Assembly: GCA_024362935.1 (NCBI GenBank)
Contig: JANCRA010000118.1
Span: 1,216,134 to 1,280,133, forward strand
Source of the DNA: Setophaga petechia
Lineage: Eukaryota > Chordata > Aves > Passeriformes > Parulidae
Length of the DNA stretch: 64,000 bases
Direction: 5' to 3'
Numbering within the stretch: position 1 is the stretch's first letter; each line of letters begins with the position of its first letter. The notes under the pieces are model-generated. The model saw nothing but the letters and a program-made list of their open reading frames with translations. It ran no database searches and was not told where the DNA came from. This document shows, in pieces, positions 53,801-64,000 of this stretch. Position numbers and translations under genes: made by a program.

Positions 53801-56462
53801 GCCAAGGAGCCCACAGGGAGCATAACTCTGCTCCATGCCTTGGTTCCCCTGTCACTAGGTAAGGTGGTATGTCTGCTTCATGCTTTGTCCTTCACAGCTG
53901 ACCTGCCCAGTCCCATCCCAGCCCCACTGCTCTGAATCTCCATCCCCAAGGCAGCATCATGGAGAGCAGAGGAGCCCCAGCACTCAGGATACACATCCCT
54001 CAGCCAGAGGGGATCTCACTACTGTGCACTCTCTGCTGCTCAAAATACCTCTCCAGGCCATGACCCTGCTTTAGCAGGCAGCATTCTCTGCCCATCACCT
54101 CCAGCACAGGTCAACAGCTGCCTCCGCCAGGTCAGAGCCGTCATGGAGGCTCCTCTTTCCCCTCTTTGGTAATGGGGGAGGCTCCTCAGCCCCGCGAGCC
54201 CATGCCAAATCCCGCTCCAACAGCTGTATGTTCTCCAGCATGAGTCATCCCCACCCCGAGCTTTCAGCCTCTCCATAACAACATTCCTTCTCTCTGCTCT
54301 CAGATCCTGGCTGTGATCACTCCCTGCCTGGTCCTCCTTCCTCCATCCACATGGTCCCTCCTGCCCAGATTCAGTCCCCAGCAGAAGCAGCAGAGAGAAG
54401 AGAAGGCTTTGCCAGGATTACCAGAGATTCAAACAAAGATTCAGTTTCCCTCCACCCCTAAAATCAAGAGGAGGTGCCCAGTTATCATGAGATCTAATTT
54501 TTCTCTCTTTAAAGAGAGACAATGATGTTGGTTCTTTTTCATACTGTTTTTTGTTGTTCTTCCCCATCCCAGATGTGTCCATAAGAGCCACCACTGCCAT
54601 CCTCTCCCAGGGCATAGGGAAAAAGCTCTGAGCTGTTGGTCCTGCACATCTCCTGCCCTGCCATGGGTTCTTCTCCAAAACCTCCTCCCTGAGCCCCTTT
54701 TTCTCTCCCTGCTGTCACTTTTGTCCCCAGTGGCTTCTTTTCTTCTCTTTATCCCTCTGTTCCTCCGGAGAGAGATGGTCCCACAGGAGGAACCCACATC
54801 CCCATCCCAGCAGCTTCCATCTTGGGAAGAGTGGAAAATCTAGGCTGAGCTCTTCCTGCCCTGCACAGTCCAACTTTAACCCCAGGGAACCACAGGCAGC
54901 TTCCCTCTCCCCCAGCTCTGCCTCCAGCATCTCTTCCCACATTAACAGTTGACCCCTGGGGGAGACCAGCCCACTCAGTGCATCACTGGTGACCTGTGAC
55001 TGGAAAACTGCTGTGGAGACAGAGCCTGTGCAGGGAGGGACACTACTGGAGCATGGTGGCTTCTGCCAGCCCCGTGCTACCAGCCCCCTGCCCTGCCCAT
55101 GCTGCCAAGCCCTGCTCCAAAAGCTGCCAGCACAGAGCTCCCACCACTTCCCTCTCTGGCTCTTTGGCCAGCACTGCCTGGCACAGGTACAGCCTCTGAA
55201 TAGAAATCAAATTTTGTTCAAAAGCACTAATTTCTTCTGGATCATGGGGTACCCAGAAGGGTTCCAGTGGTGGCAAAGGGAGACCTTGAATGTGTTGCTT
55301 GGACAGCATGACAAGCCAAAGTCAAATCCCATTCTTCCTTGGGCAGTGGTGTTCCTTGCCTGGAAGGCTTGGATGAGTGAGGCATTGCTCCACTCCAGCA
55401 ATGCAACTGGCACCTTGGACCCACAGCCATAATCCCTTCCCTCAAGAAACTCCAAACATTCACAGAAGTTGCTTTAATTGAGCCCAGCAAGGAGGGAAAG
55501 AACCAACCCTGTGCAGCATTCCCCCAGAACTGGGGATTAAATTCCCTCATCATCAACCCTCTGGATGATGCTCCCTGCCAGAGACAGGTGAGGAACCTGG
55601 TGTCCTGCACCTTGTTTTTAAGCTTTATCCCTGAAAATCTTTCCCAGGAAGTGCTCCCTGCCATAGAGACATTCAGCTGGGTCCTGGATCTGCTTCTGAA
55701 CTGTGGGGTGTCACTGGCAAAGTTACACAGGAGTTGAGTTGTTTTGTGGCTTCCTAGGGAGAACAGGGATCTGAGGAATGTGATCTTGGCACACTTTTAA
55801 TTAAAGGCTGAGAAGGAGCCTCTGTCTTGCAGAACATCTGAGGCTCTGGGTAAGATGGGGTCCCCACAGCACTTACTGGGGTGCTGGGGTGGAAATGTGC
55901 TGGTGAAGGCTTGGATTGGCAGTTTTGGTGTGTCAGGATGTGCCCATGGTTTCAGCTGTGCAATTCTGTTCATTGCCCTGTGGGGATGGGGATGCGGGCA
56001 CAGGGAGGAGGAAATGGGGGTGAGGGGATGGAGATGGGGGATGAGGATGCAGGAATGGGGGTGCTGTGCCATAACCACTGGGGCGGACAGAGAGATCTGC
56101 TGTGTCCTTGGCAAGTTCAGAGGAAGGGAAACAAAGCCCTGCACTCTGAGCAGCTCCTTGCCGAGGGTTCTTCCACTATGCCTGTCTGGAGGAGAAAGTG
56201 TCCCTGGAACCCGCGTTAGCACCGTCTGGGGGGGCTGCAGCAAACACCTCCAACTGCCAGGATGGACGTGGGATAATGCTTCATCTCAGCTGCTGAAATC
56301 CCTGTGCTGAAAAGGGGGAACCACTGCAGCAGCCCCAGTCCCAGTGCAGGCTGGCCTGGCTTGAAGAACTGGGGTCTTCTGGTGCACTACAGGCTGGCGG
56401 GTTGGGGGGGCTTTGCTGGTGGGGTGGAGAAGGGTCTCTGAGCTCTGAGTATTTCATAGGAC
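47861..56462. other. Long intergenic stretch, no established gene
   Basis: No exon chain was found on either strand in 8.6 kb. Contents: an A/T-rich patch with TATATA runs at 48361-48415, a TATA-box-like tatataagc at about 50202, a (TCC)n run at 52685-52715, an A/T-rich block at about 51720-51900 that may be a conserved element, and G/A-rich imperfect repeats at about 55980-56060. The 201-codon minus-strand frame at 52195-52800 has no domain I know. Confidence 0.45.
52685..52715 (+). repeat. (TCC)n microsatellite
   Basis: An imperfect tcc repeat. On the minus strand it gives the Glu run of a chance frame. Confidence 0.8.
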
Positions 56463-56562
56463 CAGAAAATCACGGAATAGTCTGGATGGGAAGGGTCCTT
56501 AAAGACCATCCAGTTTCAGCCCTCCTCCTGCCGTGGGCAGGGACAGCCTCCACTGGAGCATC
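56463..56562 (-). mobile_element. CR1 LINE 3'-end fragment next to the CpG island
   Basis: An inverted CR1 tail: aaatcacggaatagtctgga, ccttaaagaccatccagttt and tgccgtgggcagggacagcc. It abuts the left edge of the CpG island. Confidence 0.8.
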
Positions 56563-57200
56563 CCCCGGCGAGGCAGGGCCCATCCTGCGGGAGGGCCTGG
56601 GGTCTCCGCTGGGCGAGGGGACCCGGGCGCGGGGCGGAGGAAGGATCCCAGCCCGGCCCCTTCCATCCCCCGCCGCCGCCGCCGGCCCCGCTCGGAGCCA
56701 GGAAAATCCCAAATCCCATCGATCCCGCACCGCGATCGCAACTTTCCCACGGCCGGGAACCGGCCGCCGGCCCCGCGGAGCCCGGCCCGGGAGGGGCATA
56801 GAGGGGTCCCGTCCCGTCCCGTCCGCGTCCCCCCCGCCCGAGCCCGCCGCGCTCCGCCCCCCGCGGGGCCGGGGCGGGACCCGGGGCCGGGCGGAACCCG
56901 CCGCCCCCCCTGCCCGCGCCCAGACGTCCCGGCGGCGGCGAGCGGGGAGCCGGGGGCTGGGATCCCGACACCGCGCTGCCTCCTGCCGCTCCATGGCCCC
57001 GGCCGCGGCGGCGGACTCCAACGCCCGCCGCCCCCGGGGCACCGGCCCCGGCCCTGGCCCCGGCGGGAGGCGCACGGCTCGGCGGCCGCCGGTGAGTGCG
57101 GGGACGGGGGACGGCGGGGGGGACACGGGGCACCGGCCGTGCACATCCACATCCACCTCGGGCACACAGACCACGGGCGGGATGCGCGCCGGGCACTGAG
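56563..57200 (+). promoter_or_regulatory. CpG island, probable promoter
   Basis: About 640 bp of very high G+C with dense CpG, unlike anything else in the window, including GC-box-like ggggcgggac near 56870. No TATA box is visible. Such islands mark vertebrate promoters. The direction is inferred from the plus-strand exon inside it; a divergent minus-strand transcript is possible. Confidence 0.8.
56993..57091 (+). CDS. Candidate first coding exon of an unrecognised gene
   Basis: An ATG in a good context (gctccATGg) opens 33 codons starting MAPAAAADSNARRPRG, rich in Ala, Arg, Gly and Pro. It ends at CCGCCG/gtgagtg, a strong donor, in phase 0. Its place inside a CpG island fits a first exon. 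I do not recognise the peptide, and no second exon was found before the right edge of the window, so the first intron would be longer than 6.9 kb. The frame is open upstream as well, and an unusual composition in GC-rich DNA can be chance, so this is a candidate only. Confidence 0.45.
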
Positions 57201-57765
57201 CTTCCACGGGCACCCATGGACAGACACCGGGCACCCACAGGCAGGCACTGAGCACCCCCGGGCACCCATGGACAGACACCGGGCACCCACAGGCAGGCAC
57301 TGAGCACCTCTGCACACCCATGGACAGACACCGGGCACCCACAGGCAGGCACCAAGGACCCCCGGGCACCCATGGACAGACACCGGGCACCCACAGGCAG
57401 GCACTGAGCACCCCCGGGCACCCATGGACAGACACCGGGCACCCACAGGCAGGCACTGAGCACCTCTGCACACCCATGGACAGACACCGGGCACCCACAG
57501 GCAGGCACTGAGCACCCCCGAGCACCCATGGACAGACACCGGGCACCCACAGGCAGGCACTGAGCACCCCCGGGCACCCATGGACAGACACCGGGCACCC
57601 ACAGGCAGGCACTGAGCACCCCCGGGCACCCATGGACAGACACCGGGCACCCACAGGCAGGCACTGAGCACCTCTGCACACCCATGGACAGACATCGGGC
57701 ACCCACAGGTAGGGACTGAGCACCCCCGAGCACCCATGGACAGACACCGGGCACCCACAGGTGCT
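57187..57765 (+). repeat. 52 bp minisatellite, about 11 copies
   Basis: The motif cacccatggacagacaccgg starts at 57211, 57263, 57315, 57367, 57419, 57471, 57523, 57575, 57627, 57679 and 57731, every 52 bases without exception. Units differ mainly in one segment: cccccgggcac, cctctgcacac or cccccgagcac. The array lies about 100 bp after the candidate first exon. Because 52 is not a multiple of 3 and the unit has no stops on the minus strand, all three minus frames stay open through it. Confidence 0.97.
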
Positions 57766-60700
57766 GCGCACTGAGGGGCACCAGGCACCTACGGACACGG
57801 TGTACCCGCAGATACAAATCTGCTCCCACAGACACCGAGCACACGCAGGGACACCCAGACACGCGCACAGACACACACCACACATACACACTCGCATGCA
57901 CAACCAGCTGTGCACAGATGTGCACGCACACTCCTGTGCAAGCCCACACAGAGGCACACACATCTTCACACAGCCAAAACCCAGGAGCTGAGCAGAACTG
58001 CCCAATGCCAGCAGTTTTTGCAATTCCCAAGGCTCCTGGCAGAGGATTGGGGTGAGGAGTAGCCCCGCAGGTCATCCCCACATAGGATTTGATGTGGACA
58101 CTCAAAGTAGGTGGAAATTTTCCCAGTAGATCCTGGAGTCTGGGAACAGGATGGCCTGTGTGCACAAGGGGCTGAGCTTTATGGCACGGAGGGGTCAGCG
58201 ACCGCGGCCAGACCCACGGCTCTGTCTCACCTCTTGGTGGGTTTGGATCCTTGCGCATGAAATCAGCAAGATATGTCTTTTGCAGGGTAAAGAGTAGGAG
58301 AGATGGGGGTTAAAAAGCTGGGAGTTAAGAGTGATACCAGCTGGGAATACAGTTGGGAACTTCATTGCGTGCAGGCCGGGTGTGATGTGGGCCTGTGGAG
58401 TGGGAGATGGGATCTGTGTGTCTGTACCCCCCTGGATAACATGGGCCGTGCCTGGGAGCAGGGAGGCAGCCTGTGGACTCCATCCTTCCATCCCGTCCCC
58501 TCCCTCCATGCTGGCAGGGATTTTTCAAAGAAGCAGCAGGGAAGGTGCCAGATTCAGAGTTTGGTCCTAATTCCCTGGAAATCTCAGCCTATGGATTTTT
58601 CTTTTACTCTCCTTCCTTTTCTCTTGCCTGTGAGGATTTGCAAGGTGCTTGCTCACAGCCTGCATCCTTGGATACCCTGCCACCTTACACCACTTCCAGA
58701 GGCAGGAATTCTCCCAGGAAGTCCCCCTGAGCCCCTCACTCCTCCCCCTCCTCCAAGTGAGCAAAGAACTCTCTCCATTTAAATTTAGATGTCTGCATTA
58801 TCTTGAATTTGGATTTATTAATTATTTGCATCTGGTTCCTGTCAAAAAAGTTGGGCAATGCAGATGTCCTGATTTCAGCACTGGCTTGAGGGAGAAACAC
58901 CAAATGTGTGGATTTTCATTGTCTCCTTAAACAATGGCCTGTCAGACGCAGCCGGGAATTACAATCCCGCTCCCATTGCAGGGGTCTGACATGTCAGAGT
59001 TAAGCAACATCCAAGTTGCGTGAGCTCCTCACCATGGGTGACTGCAGCTCATTTCCCAGCCATGGAGATTTGTCTAATTAGCAGAGCAAATCTGGGTAAG
59101 GCAAGCTCTGATAATTAGTAATCAGTGGGATGTTTCCACACACTTTCTTTTTTGCCTGGGGGTTAGAGAGGGATTCAGAGCATGGTCCCATTTTTTAGGA
59201 GCAGGGAGGAGTTTGGGGAACTCAAGGTGAATGGAGCTGGAGCTACTGGTGGTACTGATGGCTCTCACTCCTCACGTCCCATTTGCCCATTGGGACCCTC
59301 TCGCCTGAGGTCAAGCACAGGGTGGAAAGCAGAAGGAGAGACCCCAGCACCATCTTTCCCTGGATCATATTCCAAGGGACTGTAGTGGCCTTGGTGGCTC
59401 CTGACCACTGTCTGGGACATGTGACCTGATGATGGGGAGCTGGCATGATTCTGCTCCGCACCCTGTGCCAGGTGTGGGAATGATGGCCTGTTGATAGGTG
59501 CTTGGTGGAGGTGGTTTTGTGTTAATCCGTACTCCATCCCATCCTTCACCTGGGAAAACCGAGGTCTTTGTGCTGCAGAAAGGGGAATACGGGGCATTTC
59601 TGACCTTTGAGTTGTCAATCCCGAGATCTTCTGTGCTGCAGCAAAGGTGAAAATCTGTCACAACCCCAGCAAGACTCCCAGTCTAGGACCAGAAGGTGAT
59701 TCCCTCTGGGAAGGGGATAAATTACCATGCTGTGGTAATTAGTATTACTGAGTTTATGTGAAAGTTTCTATGAAGGAACTTAATTAATTATGGTTGATTA
59801 ATGGGTGTCCCCAGCTAAAGCTGGAGCTGGAGCCAAGGATTTTGTCACCGCATTGGGAACACTTGTGTCAGGTTCACACAGGTAGGTTTTATTCCTTGGG
59901 AATGAGTCCAGGGGAGGCTCTAGACTGGGAGCTGCCAGTGGATGCTGGGATAGTGACAGGGTTTGCTCCAGCTGGGAAACCCCCAGAAATGTCTGGCAGA
60001 TTTTTCTCCTGTTCCCTCTTTCTAGAGACCTTTATGTGTAGCCAAGGAGGGGAACTTGAAATGAACTCAGAGAACTAGGGAAGGAGGAGGCACTGCACAG
60101 GTGGGGATATGAGGGCCCAGACCACCCTGAGTATCCAGCATGAGGGATGCACCGTGCACTGGGATCACTGCTGCTCCCCTGCTGGCCTTGGCTTCAGTCT
60201 CCCGCAGCCAGGATGGGAGGTGGGGTGGGGAAGGAGCTGGTGCCTGGGTGCTGCTCCTGTGGTCGCCTCCTGCCCTGTGCCGGGGGTGGCGTTGGAGGTT
60301 GGGCTGAAAAGGAGTTATTTTTAAGCAACACATCTCAGTGCAGACTGTCATTCCCATTCTCCATACCTTCCCTGTGGGTGGGAGAGCCGGGGGGGCTCCA
60401 GCAGCTCGACTCAGCCTCACTCCCAGAAGGTCTTGTCTGCCTGGGTGCCCTTTCTGTGTGGAGAGGGATTTGGGGAGCTCAGCCACCACGGGATTGGATG
60501 TCATAGGCTCCCCAGGACTTGGATGAGGCAGAGGAGTCTGGGCTGTGCTTGCTAGTTTGGGGTCTCACCCATTATTGTAGCCTCAGGTTTTGCTGGCTGA
60601 TTTAGCAGTGAATTGCAAAACCAGTTTATTACCAAAATCAGGAGAGCATCTTTAAAGTCACAGTACTTTAGGAAAAGAAAACAGAGGTATTTTCTGTTTG

Positions 60701-62383
60701 TTGGGCATTTCTTGGGTGTTCATTACAGCCAGGGCTGCTCCTGTGCCAGCTCCCAGGGTGATGCCCTGCACAGCACCCACAGGATCCTGCATCCAGGGTG
60801 GGATCCTGGGTGCTGAATAGGATCATGCCTCATGGTTGGGCAGCGCAGCCTGGCATGGGGCATGGCAGCAATGGGAACATTCTCCCTAGGGAGATGCTAG
60901 ATTCCTTTCTGTGTGGTGGATGCTGTCCTGCAGCAAAGCCCTTTCCAGGTGTGAGCCCAGGAAAAGAAAAAGCTCCTGGAAGGATAACTGGCAAGAGGGA
61001 TAAACCTGCGAGGAGAAGGCCCTCAGGGCTGCCTGCACTTGGCCCTTTTCCATATGGCATTTTTGCATCTCCAGCCCATCACTGAGCTGGGTGGCACCTC
61101 CTGTGGCACAGGACTGGAGTGGCGCTTCCAGACACTGTTACAGCCTCTCTACCTTCATCCAGAGGGAGATTTGGAGGCCATTTATGCTTTTTGATAGCTT
61201 TTGATGCTGGAAATTCAAGCTGGCATTGTGGTCATGGTAGGGGCAGAGCATCCCAGGGACACCCAGGGGATTTGAGGATCTGCCTGCAGGGGGGACCTTT
61301 CTCAAATTCTGCTTTACCACCACTCAGCTCTGCTGCTGTCAGATGCATTGGGATTTAGTGTCAAATTTTAGGAGAATCAATCTGCGAAGGCGGCCAGAGA
61401 GGATTGAGGTGGGAGGGTGGAGCCAGCAATGTGCCTTCGTGATGGGAGGGATTAGAGAAATATTTGGGTTTATTTTAATGTCAAGCTTATTGCGGGGATT
61501 GGGAGCTTAACCTGGCAGCAGAACAGCGCTCATCCCGCTCCAGAACGACATTTACAGTTCCATACTGTCATTCCTTCCCACCGGCAATGGAAACCTCAGA
61601 GCTCATCCTGGTGAGCCACAAATGCCTCCGGGCTGGACGGAGGTGGCCAGGGATGCCGAGGAGGCAGTGAGCCACCGCCTGTCCCCAGCGTGGGTCCGGG
61701 CTGTCCCAGCCCCGTTCCTGCGCTCCGGGCTGTGTCTGCGCCGCTGCTCCGGCGTGGGATTCATCCATTCGCGGCAGTGTTGGCGGCTGCGGGGCGCAGG
61801 AGGGAATGGCGGCGCTGGCTTTTGTATTTTTTTAATTTATTTTTTCTAAAAGGGTTATATAACCTTGGGGATTCTATTAATAAAAATAATGGTTTTGAAC
61901 TCTGGGAACAACCAGCCCCAGCAATGAGCAGGGAAATACTCCAAGTTCAGAACAGAGCAGTGGGCACATAAGGGACAGGCACTCTGGGCAGGAGTAGTGG
62001 CCAGGGCTACAGAGGAGATTCCCCACCTTCAAGCACATTGGTGGCATCTGCCTGTCCTTCCTGCCAGCACCTCTGTCCCTGTGCCCAGGGAAGAGGAGGG
62101 GAGGTGGGAAGGGGATTGTTTCAGCCTCAGTGTGGTCTGGACCCTGTGAATGTGGGGTGGGTGGGTGCCCCTCATCTTCCTGTACCCCTTCCCAAGCAGC
62201 CTGAGATGAATTCCAGACTGTATCCAGAGCAAAACTGTGGCAAAGCAGCCTGGTGCAGCCCAGGTAAACATCACCTAGACCCAAAGCATTGTCCTGAACA
62301 GGATCCAGGGGATGTGTGGTCCTCACAGGCAGGGTTTGGGAGGTGCTCATGGTCCTCACAGGCAGGACTCCAGCAAAGCTTGT

Positions 62384-62440
62384 TGTCCCCATGGGAGGCT
62401 CTCTGTCCCCACAGTGGGACACCAGGGATGCTCCTGGTCC
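62384..62440 (+). repeat. Direct duplication, left copy
   Basis: It contains catgggaggctctctgtccc and accagggatgctcctggtcc. The same text recurs 494 bases downstream with one inserted G. Confidence 0.85.
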
Positions 62441-62878
62441 CTGTGGAACTGGTCTTAATTCCACATGGGGAGGGGGAGTGCTAGAGAGGTTAGAGGAATT
62501 GGAGTTAAAGAGGCATGGCTGAGGCTCCAGAATAAAACAGGAATGTTTTATAAAACAGGAGAGTGTTCAGTGTGAGTGTGGGGTCATGAGCTGTGGGGGT
62601 CATGTTCCCCCCAGTCAGTGTCTAAGAGCTTTCTCTTGCGATGTAGAGGGTTATTCTCTTCCTAATTTCTAAGTAGCCAGCAAGGCATTTAAAGGGTTTG
62701 CTATAAAAATTAAGAGAGTTTGAAGCTAAGATGGCAATTAGAGAAAAATGAGACATAACCTTAATCAGGGCATTTGGAGGCAAAAAGCCCACAGTCATTG
62801 GGATGTGTTCAAGTGTCCAGTAGTTTCCCTTTAATACCAAAATATTTAAAGCCTCATTTTTCAGGATGAACATTACCT

Positions 62879-62935
62879 TGTCCCATGGGAGGCTCTCTGT
62901 CCCCACAGGTGGGACACCAGGGATGCTCCTGGTCC
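62879..62935 (+). repeat. Direct duplication, right copy
   Basis: A near-identical copy of the stretch at 62384. The ~440 bp between the two copies is A/T-richer than its surroundings. Confidence 0.85.
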
Positions 62936-64000
62936 CATTACCCCAATGAACCCATTACCTTGGTTTTACTGTGTTTCTCCTTTTGCCGTGTGGGATTATC
63001 AATTTATTTTTCAGAAAGCCTTAACACCCCAGTCAGCAGTGGCCTAGGGTTTGGTCTGGTTTGTTTGGGACTTTATTTTTTTTTCCTTTTAAATCTCCCT
63101 TACTTGAGTTGTCACAGCTTGACAGCCTTGTGCCAGGAACAAGCTGTCATCCTGGATCTCATATCTTTAATTCCTTCCCTCTGATGCTAATAACACCTTA
63201 AGATGATTAACTGGGAAAAAAAGTAGTATTTTTCTGCTGTTTGGATGCTGGTCACTGGCTCTCAGTACTTCATTCATCTAGGGGAGTGAAATCGGAGTGG
63301 TCATCCCTCTTCTCCTGCAGGGCTCCGCTTGGGTTTAGTTTCTGGATTTGATTTGTGAATATCCATGATTGTGTTGTCCAAATGCTTTTCTTGACAGTTT
63401 AAGATGCAATGGGGTGACAAGCCTCCTCCCACAGCATCCCTTGTGTGGGGGCCGCCCTGTAGCTCTCCCTGCTCACATCTCCTTTGGAATGTTCCTTTGG
63501 GAATGGCCTGGGCAGCATTTCCATGCTGGCAGTGCCACGAGACACAGGCGAGTGCACGGACACCCCGTCCTGCCCCAGCCCCATGCCAGCCATGGCTGGG
63601 CACAGAGCACCACGCTGCGAGGACACGGATTCCTGTCAGCATGAGCTTATTTATAGTTTTGTAGAGATGTTTTTGGTCTGGGACTTGTTCAAGGCCTGTT
63701 TTAGATTCCCAGGGTTCCACTTATCCCAAGCACAATGGTGCCAGCCCAGCTTATGCTTCCTGCCAGGCTGGTCACCTGCTGTCTTGGGCAGCAGCTTCCA
63801 CACCTTTTTGCTCATCTAGGAAATAAAGTTCTGGATAAAATGACATATCATGCACTGTAAATCACTAGATCTGGAGTTTTATGTTAGTGTGTGTGAGGGT
63901 AGGATCCTGGGGATGCACTGAGCAGGTCAGAGGAAATAGGAGACAGCAGAAAATTGGGAAAAACACCTCTTTTAGCTTAAATTCTCTGTAGATTGGTGGG

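Larger units (their letters stand above)
57766..64000. other. Putative first intron of the CpG-island gene, no exon seen
   Basis: Mostly ordinary sequence. It holds A/T-rich islets with homeodomain-type motifs at about 58925-59130 and 59695-59815, a small CpG-richer patch at 61600-61825, and a ~55 bp direct duplication at 62384-62440 and 62879-62935. No splice-compatible coding exon was recognised on either strand. Confidence 0.4.

Noticed and set aside
57187..57765. CRISPR array
   Set aside because: The repeats are contiguous 52 bp tandem units without unique spacers, in a vertebrate genome.
56470..58258. Minus-strand frames of 429-580 codons
   Set aside because: They arise because the 52 bp minisatellite unit and the CpG island lack stops. 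Three overlapping frames of similar length in one place cannot all be genes, and the product is just the repeat.

Overview
The window is nuclear DNA from a vertebrate, almost certainly a bird and probably a songbird (Passeriformes). The evidence is a large GT-AG-spliced gene with short exons, many 3' fragments of CR1-type LINEs, a short SINE with a tRNA-Ile-like head joined to a CR1-like tail (the design of the passerine TguSINE1 family), and an ~0.8 kb stretch that I recognise as a songbird-type endogenous-retrovirus LTR. There are no bacterial operons, no CRISPR array, no rRNA and no functional tRNA gene. I saw no new defence-like or other multi-gene system.

Left half (about 4.1-33.1 kb): one plus-strand gene of the L3MBTL family (lethal(3)malignant brain tumour-like chromatin readers). 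I could chain 19 exons with matching splice phases into one open frame of 697 residues plus stop, from 4165 to 32680, with a poly(A) signal at 33075-33080. The order is a basic/acidic N-terminal tail, three MBT repeats, a C2HC zinc finger, a low-complexity linker, a conserved HQSIFM/WEQHC segment and a C-terminal SAM domain. The methyl-lysine cage residues of the second MBT repeat are all present. The first visible exon has no start codon, so the 5' end lies in unrecognised sequence or left of the window. The paralogue is uncertain: parts look like L3MBTL3, parts like L3MBTL4 and the third MBT repeat and C-terminus like L3MBTL1. The compact gene and those last regions make me favour L3MBTL1. 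Its introns carry CR1 fragments, the LTR and the SINE.

Middle (33.1-56.4 kb): no gene I can establish. It holds CR1 fragments, a 1.3 kb TG/TC microsatellite with a ~280 bp higher-order repeat, several A/T-rich islets that could be conserved non-coding elements, and one possible minus-strand terminal exon (35569-35849).

Right end (56.4-64 kb): a CpG island at about 56.56-57.2 kb contains a candidate first coding exon (33 codons, then a strong splice donor) of an unrecognised plus-strand gene that would run off the right edge. Its putative first intron opens with an 11-copy, 52 bp minisatellite. That array keeps all three minus-strand frames open and so creates false ORFs of 429-580 residues.
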